A DNA stretch of 64,000 nt from Anastatus disparis (Eukaryota; Arthropoda; Insecta; Hymenoptera; Eupelmidae), in the NCBI GenBank assembly GCA_017163975.1, contig JAFFSR010000008.1:691501-755500 (forward strand), written 5' to 3'. Below, in pieces: positions 22,890 through 33,536 of this stretch; the first letter of the stretch is position 1; each line of letters opens with the position of its first letter. The notes beneath the pieces are model-generated. The model did not search any database and was not told where the DNA came from. It was given only the letters and a program-made list of their open reading frames with translations. The translations under genes were made by a program, and so were the position numbers.

Positions 22890-25861
22890 AGATGTCCTGT
22901 TACATTGGAAAACTTCTTGAATGCCAAAACGACTGTGATACTAATCTCAATACACTAATTAGAATATCAGATATTAAAGAGTGTGATTTGCAGCTTCTTA
23001 GCTTTAGAACCAAAGGTTTTCATTCAAATCTCGAGCAGAGTATTTGTTATGCACATCATTCAAGATTTCTTAAATTTTACTCCACTTATTATAAGCGTTG
23101 TTGTAATCCGTTTGACAAACATCAGAAAATTGCAAAAGCCAACCTTACTACTTTGTCTCTGGATCAATGTCTAAATTTAAAATTTTTAAATAATAGCAAC
23201 GAAGATAGACGCTTATAGAAGCGTACTTCTGGGTTAAATTTTTCGTCCGATACGCTGGATAACACTTTAACATTGTTTGTATATCCATACATATGAAAAA
23301 TTTGATATACATAGATATAAAAATACATGGGATCTAGTGGCGCCCTCAGTAGCTGGGTAACTCATTTTTGGCAGAAATTTCCCATTTAAGAGTAAGCTTC
23401 TATAAGCGTCTATCTTCGTTGATAATAGTAAGCTAATTCCTGGACAAAAGCTTTGTCATCAGTGTAAAATACTAGTAAATAAAAATGTAACGGAAAATAA
23501 TCAATGTTGTGATCCATTCAAACATCACAGGTCTCCCGTTCTTACAAGTCTGATAGTTATCGATGAAAAAATATGTAAAGATTATTTAGTAGGTTTCTCT
23601 TTTCAACTGCAGTGTGGTAGAAAACTTTGCACACCATGTTTCTACAAAATTAAATCCAGCGTATCAGATTTCAAAAAGAGTAGTCAACCAATGTCTCAGA
23701 ATTCTACAGTATCTGACAAATCAGTTGCTGAAGAGAGTCCGATCGCTTCAACATCGACTCTATTAGATTCACAAGGATCGAGTTATCACAGTATAAGTCA
23801 AAAGCACCAGCAGTTGAATAGTATGTTTGAAAGTCTAGGCTTATCGCCACTGATTAGAGAAAAATGTAATGATGAAAAATTGAAAAAAAAGCAATGAATA
23901 GTATACAAAATGTTATCGAATTGTTTACTTCATCAATAACCAAAGTTTTCAATATTCCAATGCCATCTGTGAACTATGTACAAGCTGAAACGGACTCAGT
24001 TTCATTAAGAAGTATAATTCAAAACCTGCAATCACGATATAATCAAGAAACAACGATAAGTGTAAAAATTAATTTATTAACTTTATTACCAGAATATTGG
24101 AGCTATGAAAATGTATTACAGTATTTTCAATGTTCACGTTATATGTGGAGTACATCATTGCGAATAAAAGAAAGTATAGGTAAGAACTTATATGAAACAT
24201 TTCTATTAACATGCTTACTATTTTTCAAGATCTGGTGTTTCATAATGTATATTGATCTTAGTTATACTTGGTGAACCTTTAAAAAGGAAGACATACTCTG
24301 TTATCCCTAATGCAGTGAAACAATCAATAATTGAATATTATTACGAAAATAGCAGAATGTGCAGTGGTGTTAAAGAGTGTATAAAAGTTAAAGCCCCAGG
24401 TACCGAGGCTATTACTCTGCAAAATATGCTTATTTTGTATGACTTAAAAGACTTAGACCATGAGTGGAAAAAATGATAAATTTTGACAGTTATCCATCAT
24501 TTGCTTATTTTGGATCACTTAGGCCAAAAGAGTGTGTTGCAGGAAGCCCTGGTACACATACTATATGTGTATGTCCCTTTCACCAGAATTTTGAATTAAA
24601 GTTAATTGCGATGCAGTGCGAATTTAAGACATATGTATTAATAGAAAAAACAGTCTGTGCAGCAGATAGTAAGGTTTGTATGTTCAGAGAATGTAGTACG
24701 TGCTCTACAAATACAAGAAAAGAAGAAATTCAACAGTTGCTAATTGAAAACTCCAAAATGACCACTAATACTGAAAATATTAATTATATTAATTGGATAC
24801 AAGTCAAGAATTCTGAAAATGGCCCATCCAAAAAAACAGTATTAGAAAATTTGAATGTACCTTACAATACATTTTTCCAAGAATTGTCTGATGATTTATG
24901 GAATCTCACTGAGCATTACTTCATCTCTGAAAACCAAAAAAATTTCTTAAGTGAATCTAAAAAAGAGTTGGATTTAGAAACTTTTATTATGATCATGGAT
25001 TTCGCAGAGAGATATCCTTTTCTTGCACAGGATTCGCCTCAAGGATTCTATTTTAATAATACTACAGCAGCAGTTCATCCAATCGTAATGTATTATAAAG
25101 ATCCAGATAATCAAGGAGTTAAAGTTCAAAGTTTTTGCGTGATATTAAACACTTCAAAACAAACAGCCAGTACAGTTAACATTTTTCTGGAACAAGCATT
25201 AAATGAGATAAAAAAAAGATTTTCCTTTTATTAAGAAAATTGTGTATTTTTCTGATGGGAGTCCAACTCAATATAAAAACAAGTAAGTAGAAGTTGATTT
25301 GTTTAGTAAATGAATGTTTCGATTTGATGTACTGTTTGAATATTTGAATATATTGTATAAATATTGAATTTAGAAACCATTTGATAAACATGGCCCACCA
25401 CGAGGATGATTTTGGACTCAAAGTGACATCATACAATTTTTTTTCCACTAGTCATGGGAAGTACGCGTGTGGTGGTATAGGGGCTGAAGCTAAAAGGGCG
25501 ACTCGTAGTGCCTCTATTCAACGAGCCTCAACTGACAACATTATGGATTCTGAACAAATGTTTAATTTTTTGAATGAAAATGTAAAGCAAATAAGGTATA
25601 TACATGCATAGTTTTATTTATTCACACATATTCATAAAATATAAAATATTATATTACTTTTATTTCTAATTTTTTAGATTCTTTCATGTTGAAGAAATGG
25701 ACGTGAAAACAAGAGATAGAAAACTGAAAATGCGTTACCAAAGTACAAAAACTATTCCCAACACGCGTCGGCATCATTGTTTTATTCCATTAAATAAAAC
25801 AACGATGGAAATGAAACTTTATTCAAATGATAATGTTTCCATTACCGTCAATTTATGTTAA
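22890..25861 (+). pseudogene. unassigned transposase-like gene of element 2 (copy A), 4 exons
   Basis: Probable transposase of the (TA)n-inserted elements. Exons: 22890-24179, 24262-25282, 25374-25595, 25678-25861, with introns bounded by GT-AG. Order of motifs: CYIGKLL; a repeated C-[ND]-P-F-x2-H module (CCNPFDKHQK, CCDPFKHHRS) with C-x2-C pairs between (CHQC, CTPC); a serine-rich linker; SVSLRSIIQNLQSRYNQE; GSPGTHTICVCPFHQN; CMFRECSTCS; DSPQGFYFNNTTAAVHPIVM; VYFSDGSPTQYKNK; HHEDDFG; FSTSHGKYACGGIG; and a HHCF-containing tail. Copy B has CDG where this copy has CGG, so a conserved aspartate is lost here. A 225 bp MITE splits exon 1, and one-base slips in A-runs (near 23890, 24470 and 25212) break the frame. 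The motif set resembles uncharacterised predicted proteins I remember from insects and cnidarians. Not functional as it stands. Confidence 0.75.
23197..23421. mobile_element. 225 bp MITE inside transposase-like gene
   Basis: Ends CAACGAAGATAGACGCTTAT and its reverse complement, flanked by ATAATAG on both sides (23190-23196 and 23422-23428). Removing it joins LNNS to KLIPGQKLC, matching FNDIKLIAGKKFC of copy B, so the insertion is in the coding exon. A 7 bp duplication with CA...TG ends could fit a P-type or hAT-type mobiliser; unresolved. Confidence 0.85.
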
Positions 25862-25921
25862 ATATAAAGAATTTAATTTAAATAAATATTTTAAAAACGC
25901 TGCCAAGTGCTTTGGCGCAAT

Positions 25922-27686
25922 GCTTTCTCATAGAGCGCATCGAGTTAGAGTATTTTGATTTTATTTTTTTAAATACAATTTAAATATAAATGTCCCTATC
26001 CTCTGTATTGAAGGCTGTCTTAATACCTACGAAAACTATATGAATTTTACTCTTTCTTACTTTTGTCATTTGCATAATGTGATTTTATGATGCTATAAAA
26101 TTAAAAATGCGTTTATAAAATTAATTTTCCCAAGCTTGTCTTCTTAACACTATAACCAATAACTTGCATACAAATTTTGGAACATTTTCATCGAATAGTT
26201 TACAAAAAATACCAAATAATTGAAAAATAAACATTGTTTTAAAATTTTCAGAACGCTTTAACGTTACAACTAAGCTAAGAAAACCAGTTTTCAAAAGTTC
26301 ATTTTATTTAGGCAATCGTAAATAATTTCTATACATAATTTTAAGCTACTTCATCGAGTAGTTTACGTAAAATACCAAAAAATAAGTGAAATTCTATTCA
26401 AAATTTACAAAATGCTCTAAAATTAAAACTGCGCTAAGAAAATAAGTTTTTCAAAGCTTGCTTTAATTAGGCAATAACAAATAATTTGTATGAAAATTTT
26501 TGAGCAAATCTATCAAATGGCTTTTGTGTAATAGAAAAAAAATGAAATATGAACATTTTTTCCAAAATTTTCAAAATGCTCTAAAATTAAAACTGCGATA
26601 AGAAAATAAGTTTTTCAAAGCTTGATTTATTCAGATAATAGTGAATAATTTGCGTGAAAATTTTTGAGCAAGTTAATCGAGTGATTTTTGTGCAATAGAA
26701 AAGAAATTAAAAATAAAAAATTTTTTCTAAATTTTCAAAATGCTCTAAAATTAAATGTGCGCTAAGAAAATTGAAGAAAATTAGTTTTCAAAAGTTCATT
26801 TTATTTTGACAATCATAAATAATTCCCATACATAATTTGAAGCTCCTTCATCGAGTAGTTTACATAAAATATAAAAAAAATTAGAAAAATTTTATTCAAA
26901 ATTTTCAAAATGCTCTAAAATTAAAACTGCACTTAGAAAATAAGTTTTTCAAAGCTTGTTTTATTTAGGCTATTGCAAATGATTTCCATAAAAATTTTCA
27001 TGCAAATCTATTGAATGGTTTTTGTGTAATAGAAAAAAAATGAAAAATAGAGATTTTTTCCAAAATTTTCAAAATGCATCTAAAATTAAAAATACGCTAA
27101 GAAAATAAGTGTTCCAAAGCTTGTTTTCTTTAGACAATAGCGAATAACTTGCATACAAATTTAGAAGCAAATCTATTAAATGGTTGTCTTAAAATAAAAA
27201 ATAAATGAAAAAAAAAATTTTTTTTCTAAATTTTCAAAATTTTCTAAAATTAAAAGTGCTCTAAGAAAATCAGTTGGTAAAAGTTTTTCTTCTTTTGGCA
27301 GTCGCAAATAATGTTCATACAAATTTTCAAGAAAATTCTTCGAGTAGTTTACCTAAAATATCAAAAAAATGAAAAATTAAAATTTTTTTAAAATTCTTAA
27401 AATGGCTCTAAAAAAAAACTGAGCTAAGAAGATCAATTTTCAATAGCTTCCCCCCCCCCCAGTTAAACAAAAAAATAAATTGCATACAAAATTTGAAGTT
27501 AATCCATCGAGTAGTTCTCGAGATCTTATTGGCGTACTGAATACATACACACACACACACACACATACATACAGACATTTTCTGGAAACCACTTTTTTTT
27601 GACTCCCTGAGTCTAATATGTACAAATTAATGAAAAAATAGAAAAAAAATTTTTTTACCGATACAATGCTTTCTCTATGAGAAAGC
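25922..27686. mobile_element. tandem-array element with GCTTTCTCATAGAG ends
   Basis: Bounded by a 14-base inverted repeat GCTTTCTCATAGAG (25922-25935; reverse complement 27673-27686). The interior is a diverged tandem array of about eight units of 164 bp: the string AAAATGCTCTAAAATTAAA or its variants recurs near 26250, 26410, 26574, 26738, 26908, 27072, 27237 and 27400. It abuts the right inverted repeat of element 2. No coding capacity; contains C10 and (AC)n tracts near 27450 and 27548. Confidence 0.7.
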
Positions 27687-29055
27687 AAAAAATGTAAAAT
27701 AAATAAAATTTGCTTACATATATTTGATACCGAATATATAAAATATAATTAAAATCATGAAATGTATTTCTAGTGAGTAAAAGATCTTTTTTTTCAATCA
27801 ACGGATAAATGAAGCTACTGGTGAAAAAACATTTCAAGACATTTAAGTCGTTTTATAAATTAAAAAATTAAAAAGTAGCAAAAAAACGAGGTTTATCATT
27901 TAAAATTTGAATAGATTCTGAATTTTCAATTCAAGTTGATATTTAAAAAAATATAAAATACGTAAAATTTGCTTTCACAGATTTGATAAAAATAATATTT
28001 GCGTGAAAATAGGGTTTATCCGTAGTCTGCAAACAAGGGTGATATTTAATATTTTTTTCAGTATTGTCTGGATTCCTTGCTAAAAAATACATAATAAAAC
28101 GTTATTCTACCTTTCTTAGAATATTTGTAATTTTTGGAAGTTTTTTGAGAAAAAAACTAATAAAATACCAACTAACGAATTTTACACCTTAATTTTTAAA
28201 AATTATTAAAATGGCCCAGTCTTTGGTTTCAGAGTATTAAGGAGCTATTCTCAGGGCTTAAATTGAAGGTCTGGCACAGTACTATGACATATATTTATTA
28301 TAGAATATATACAGAATGTTGATTCATAATGACAGTGTCTTCAATGAGGGAGGTTGGTGCGGTTTCAGCATTAAAAAACTTTAAAAAAAAAGAATATTGA
28401 AGGTGTGTAACTAACACGGATAGAGTCCCGACTCCACTTCGCAACATTGTACATTGTTTTACTGATGCTTTAAACTAAAAATTCTAAAACCTGTAAAAGA
28501 AAATATTTTTACTCAGATATGATTTCACTGTCTTGAAAATGAGCAAAAATGCGATTTTTGCAATTTTTTGAAACTTAAAAGTCCTATATTTCGGTCAATT
28601 TTCAACTAAATTAAACTCCCCAAAATAAAAAAATGATGTACTTTTTTAGAGAAATCGAACTCATCCTGCATAATTGTCAAAAGTTAAGAGAAAAACACGC
28701 TACAACCATTTGAAGGTACACAAAATAACAAAATTTCATTTTGTGTTCAAAGTTATGTAGACTGGCTTCTGATCAATGAAATTTAACTTAGCAACTCAAT
28801 TTTTAAAGCTCTTATTATAAGCTAAAAAATGCCGTCTGGTGAGTTGGAATATGCCGAAAACTCGAATATTGGCCGAATTTTGAAAATGAGTAAAAAACAG
28901 TACAAAAATGCCCATTTTTTTACCTTAAAAAGGTCATAACTCATCGAAAAAAAGGTTTATACGGCTGAAATTGGGCATGAGTTCCTAATTTTAATAGTAC
29001 AACAACATATTTAAATTTGAAAAAAATCCGTGACCCATATATATATATGAATGAC

Positions 29056-29057
<2 letters not shown>

Positions 29058-29089
<32 letters not shown>

Positions 29090-29153
29090 GTCATTCTAAT
29101 ACTTTTTTAAAATAGTGGGCGCAGGTGGGTCACGGATTTTTTTTTCAGATTTA

Positions 29154-29196
<43 letters not shown>
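29058..29196. repeat. (TA)n tracts enclosing a solitary element-2 terminus
   Basis: Two TA tracts (29058-29087 and 29159-29196) enclose 29088-29158, which repeats the first ~70 bases of element 2 (GGGTCATTCTAATAC ... GGGCGCAGGTGGGTCACGG) and stops abruptly. Past the second tract comes CGGATCATTTTCCCG, faintly like another terminus of this group. Confidence 0.8.
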
Positions 29197-29197
<1 letters not shown>

Positions 29198-29705
29198 GGA
29201 TCATTTTCCCGATTATGTGACACTAACTTACCTTGGGTCTTTTAAATTTTTTTTAACCTTTAATAATTTTTTATGATAAATAAATATTGTTAATTAATTA
29301 ATATTATTATAATTTTCATCCCTAGATTTTTTACTTGCACCTTTGGTTTTTACTATTTGTAAGTTTCATTTTATTAACGATCGTATTTCAGCATAAATCA
29401 TAGGAAATATTTTTTTATTTTAGATGATGTGTTATTACAAGTAATTACGTAGAATCAATGCAATTTTTTGAAGATGTTTTTTGAAAATACTATTTTTTTT
29501 ATTGTTAGCTGGTGTTGGTTAATATAATTATTTCAGCTTCTTATCTCCTGCAGGAGATCTCCTCTTGACTTTGCTAGGTGGTGAATCATAACCTTCATAT
29601 AGGAAATCACACTTTAGAACTTATATGAGCGGGATATTTGATCCAAAGGCAAGAGATTGACTCTCGATATTTTGATACCAAGTTAGACTCGTTTATATTA
29701 AAAAA
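29197..29705. other. gene-free spacer
   Basis: No supported gene. Begins with the terminus-like CGGATCATT mentioned for the preceding tract. Confidence 0.4.
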
Positions 29706-29887
29706 ATGAAGTGTACTAAATGTGGAATACATACTAAAAAATTCCTGGTCTACGTAAAATTATTTATTCAAAAAAGACTACCCCTATGCCAGACTATATT
29801 AATGCACCTGTTGATAGTGGCAGTTGTATTTGTAAGAAGTGCTATACAATTTACAAATTACTATTGTCAAAATTAAATAAAACATAA
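29706..29887 (+). CDS. possible cysteine-rich 5' exon of transposase gene
   Basis: A short stretch encodes MKCTKCGIHTKKF and, after a one-base shift, MPDYINAPVDSGSCICKKC. The C-x2-C ... C-x-C-x2-C spacing looks like a small zinc-binding module. It lies 380 bases upstream of a DDE transposase on the same strand and may be its first exon. The frame change and lack of a clear splice site make this weak. Confidence 0.3.
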
Positions 29888-30268
29888 CTTGATACTCAAT
29901 AAAACGTAGCATGTACATTTGGCAGAAAAGATATTTTTCCGAATGTTAACCTCAAATGGCAATATCGCATATTTTACGATAGTCGTAAGACAATTCCAAA
30001 TTATAGAGCAAATTTCGCATCATCGTTACTCATTACTTAATGACATAATTTTAATAAACAAATAATATTATCTTCTTTTTTCATGATCCAAATTATAATT
30101 TTATTGAATAAAATTTTTATTATTATCATATAGAATCTAATATTGTAAATTTAAATTATATAAGCAATAAAATTTAAGTTGTTATCATTTGAATTTTGCA
30201 TGAATAACCTATTTGAAAAAACAAAATAATCATGATGCGAAAGTCAATACGTAATTCGAAGTTTTCTT

Positions 30269-31953
30269 ATGTCTGTGGTAAAATATACAGCGCTGCCATT
30301 TGAGGTACACATTTGGAAAAATATCCTTTCCGCCAAGTGTACATCAACTGAAAACTTGTCTGAGAGTACAGGAACTTCTACCACTCCTTCTTCTTTATCG
30401 CCATCCTCCGGTTCTATAGTTGAATACAAATCGAATATGAAACCAGATTCAGATTATCTCGAACTGCCATTTCCGAGATGTACTATATCTCATACTATGT
30501 GTTTTATATGTAGGAAATCTACAAGATGTATATTGGTTCCATTTGAAGCTCGAAAACAGGTCTTTATTGAATCAAGAATTTTCATTCCGGAGGGTAATCG
30601 TTGCTGTCCAGACCATTTATTAAAAAAACGCTTTTATGCAGATGAGCTTAGTAGAATAAAAGTAGTAAGTTCTACAAGTATTTTCGAAGTGTATGAGGTT
30701 GCTAAGCTATTGGATGATTTTAGTGTATCATCTGACAGAGAAATTATTGATCGGATCGGAGATCGCAGGTTATTAGAAGAACGGTTGTACGCTTTTACAG
30801 GCTTAAATTGGAATCAAATAATTGAATTACGTGAAATGATGACATCTATGCAAAATAGTGATAACAGAAGTATTATACGAGCATTGGTGGTTTTTTAATT
30901 TAAATTACGTATTGGCAACTCAAACAACGTCATTGCGCCTGTACTTGGCTTGGATTGTTCCCAGCAGATTTCGAAGTTCTCACAGTCTGTTTTAATTTCT
31001 TTTCGAGATAATATTCTTCCAATTAGATTTGGAATTAAAGCTTTAACCAGAGAAATATTGATCAGTAATACTTCTTCTGCGGCAAAAAATTTGCATGATT
31101 TAAATAATGACGAAATAGGTTTGATATTCGATGGTACTTATCTTCGACATGAAAAAAGTAGCAGCAATGAGTATCAAAGAAAATCATATTCTGGACAAAA
31201 GAAGCAACTCCTCGTAAAGCCATTCACTCTATGTACTACCAATGGTTTCATCGTAGACGTACTAGGACCTTTTCCAGCAAATCAAAATGATGCTACTATC
31301 ATGCAAGTAGTCATCAATGAACCGGAAGGTTTGGTTACTTTGTTGAAAGTTGGAGATACTTTTTTTGTCGATAGAGGTTTCAGGGATGTGATAGATGATT
31401 TGGAAAATAAAGGATACAAAACCCTTACGCCAGCATTAAAAGACAAACGTAAGCAATTAACAATTTATGAAGCTAATGCATCTCGTCAAGTGACTGTTAT
31501 TCGTTGGGTTGTTGAAGCGGTACGGATTTTCCTGAAATTTCGGTAGCATATTTGAAAATATTTTTCACTGGTACATATTAGTTACAGTAAACGATATCAT
31601 ATTTAGCAGAAATTCTCGATGACAATAATGAAATTGATGTTGATTATTTGAAAGGAACACCGAAAATAATTAAATTACGTGTGAAATTTAGGCACGTATC
31701 TAAAAAATTCTATAATTTTTACATCGATTTTAAACCGAACTCAATCGGACGAGGTGAAATAAGGCGATATTACTATAAATGTACGAACGGTATGAGAACA
31801 ATTAGATGCTGTTCTCATATAGCTGCTATAATTTATTATTTATCAAATGTGCGATATCAAAGCCAAATCATTAAACCTGCGCAAAAATTAGCAGAATTAT
31901 TTTCACGGACAAATACCGAACCTATTATAAATGAAGACAGTGATGAAGATTGA
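30269..31953 (+). pseudogene. DDE_Tnp_4-type transposase (PIF/Harbinger or ISL2EU group), copy 1
   Basis: The product is a probable DDE transposase. The N-terminal part has a cysteine pair region (CFICRKSTRC, GNRCCPDHL) and then FTGLNWNQIIEL. After an in-frame TAA (30896-30898) KLRIGNSNNVIA continues in the same frame. The catalytic core has the first aspartate in IFDGTYLRHEKS, then KSYSGQKKQLLVKPFTL and NDATI, the second in FFVDRGFRDVI and the glutamate in IRWVVEAV. A separate C-terminal exon from about 31610 ends with YYKCTNGMRTIRCCSH, a SWIM-like cysteine/histidine motif usual in this transposase family. The stop codon (leucine expected) and a poorly defined junction at 31547-31609 suggest inactivity. 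Start at ATG 30269 is a guess, as an upstream exon may exist. Confidence 0.8.
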
Positions 31954-31959
31954 TCATTT

Positions 31960-32320
31960 TAAATTTTTGTATCAATAGAATATTAAAAAAACATTTTTAC
32001 TCATTATATAGATAAATAATAAAAATACAGATATTTTATTTAATATTATTTAATTTTTATCCTACTATTTTTTTTTAACATTTAAATATAAAACATAAAC
32101 ATTTAGAACTATCATTAACAAATTCCGTAATCGGTAATCAGAAAGAAGATTCAAAAAATGACGCTTCAAATTCCTTCTATTCTGAAAAAAACTATAAAAA
32201 ACCATGGTAACAATTTAGTCTATCTTATTATTTTTGTTATCATGTAATTTATTGATATATTTTTTTGACAATATAATTTATAATTCAGTCAGTGAAAAAA
32301 AGGATTAACTAATTGCAGAC
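31960..32320. other. gene-free spacer
   Basis: AT-rich 3' flank of the transposase. I see nothing further in it. Confidence 0.4.
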
Positions 32321-32324
32321 AGAA

Positions 32325-32960
32325 AAACTGTGGAAAATCGTCGCAAAACTCAGTTTTATGCGTTTTTGGTTTCCTTCCACCATTTTTACAAATCCGAAGA
32401 AAATTCGAAGTTACTAAGAAGTGATTTTTCTCAACATGATCTATATTTTATATAATAAAAGGATTAAAATAAATCTATTCTAGTCTGCTAGTCATAAAAT
32501 CTGAGACCAAAAATGAGAAAAATAGTTTGAAGAATGAATTTTTGCTTTTTTGGACCCCTCTTACCACGTTTAGATACAAAAAACATTCATGACTGCAATT
32601 AAGTTATTTTTCTTAACATAACCTGCAATCTAGTAAATATAAAGATAAAAGCGACTCAATTCTAGTTCGCTAGAAACGAAATCTGAGGCTGGGAATGCGG
32701 AAAATGGCCACAGAAATAAGGTTTTTGCGATTTTAGACCCCTTCTACCAGATTTAAAAATACGAAAAACACTCATAATTGCAATTAAGTGATTTCTTTTA
32801 ACATAACATATATTTGAGTTAGTGAAAATATAGCAATAAATTAATTCTAGTTTCCTATTAACGGAATCTGATGCTGGGAATGCGGAAAATATTCGGCCTT
32901 TTGGTTTTTTGCGCTTTCGAACCTCTTCCACCACTTCTATTAATCTGTTAACATTCATGA
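32325..32960. repeat. diverged tandem repeat, ~180-186 bp period
   Basis: Four units can be followed by (G/A)AAATCTGAGGCTGGGAATGCGGAAAAT-like strings near 32325, 32500, 32682 and 32868, each followed by CCCCTTCTACCA-type and CATAATTGCAATTAAGT-type sequence. Confidence 0.75.
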
Positions 32961-33536
32961 TGATAGTTTTTGGATTTAAAAAGAAAATATATTTTTTTCA
33001 GCGAGGTGTTCTCTTTTATATTTTTTGAATTCAATTTTAAATTTTTAAAACGTATATAAAAATTTAAATCGAACACCAAAATATTGTCCACTATTCTTAC
33101 CTTGTAAAGCATAAAAAAACCTTTAATTCAAAAAAAAAGGTCCGTACGATCAGAATCAGCCGAGTAATGAAGGAAAAATGATTTTTCACATTTTAGCGCC
33201 CCTTGGTGAGCCGCTGCAATATTTAGAGCTGAAAATTTGCAAATCTTCATTATTTTCAATACCGACTATAATTATTTTTTCATAATAGTCGACTGCAATT
33301 TTGACCATCTTAATGGGCTATACCCTTTCATTTGAACATTTATATTTAATCATTCTAACTATCACTTCAGCCTTTTATGCATAAATAACGCTTTTAATCT
33401 GCAGTTAGTATTTGCACTAATACTCCCTATGCATTACACAAAAAACACACACATGGACCTGGTAGACATCTGCTCCCTTCAGGGTGTTTGTTTATCGTGA
33501 GTTCCCTTGCCTCTCATTGGAAAAATCGATTCTAAA
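32961..33536. other. gene-free spacer with one dispersed repeat
   Basis: No gene. 33470-33520 (CTGCTCCCTTCAGGGTG ... CCCTTGCCTCTCA) matches the repeat at 1815-1908. Confidence 0.5.

Larger units (their letters stand above)
18952..29057 (+). mobile_element. long-TIR element 2 in (TA)n, 10.1 kb, with transposase-like gene
   Basis: Left end GGGTCATTCTAACC after (TA)n; right end GAATGACCC before (TA)n. Inverted repeats of about 1.38 kb (18952-20335 and 27688-29057) are highly similar, for example ACGGATTTTTTTCAAATTTAAATATG near the left end. The gene (exons 22890-25861) lies in the middle on the plus strand. The interior also contains a TGACGTC palindrome (20425-20645), a 225 bp MITE inside the gene and a tandem-array element abutting the right inverted repeat. 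In the right terminus about 30 bases are replaced by a short TA run. Confidence 0.85.

Noticed and set aside
26100..27530. Regularly spaced repeats considered as a CRISPR array
   Set aside because: Units are 164 bp and diverged throughout with no conserved short repeat plus unique spacer pattern, and the genome is eukaryotic.
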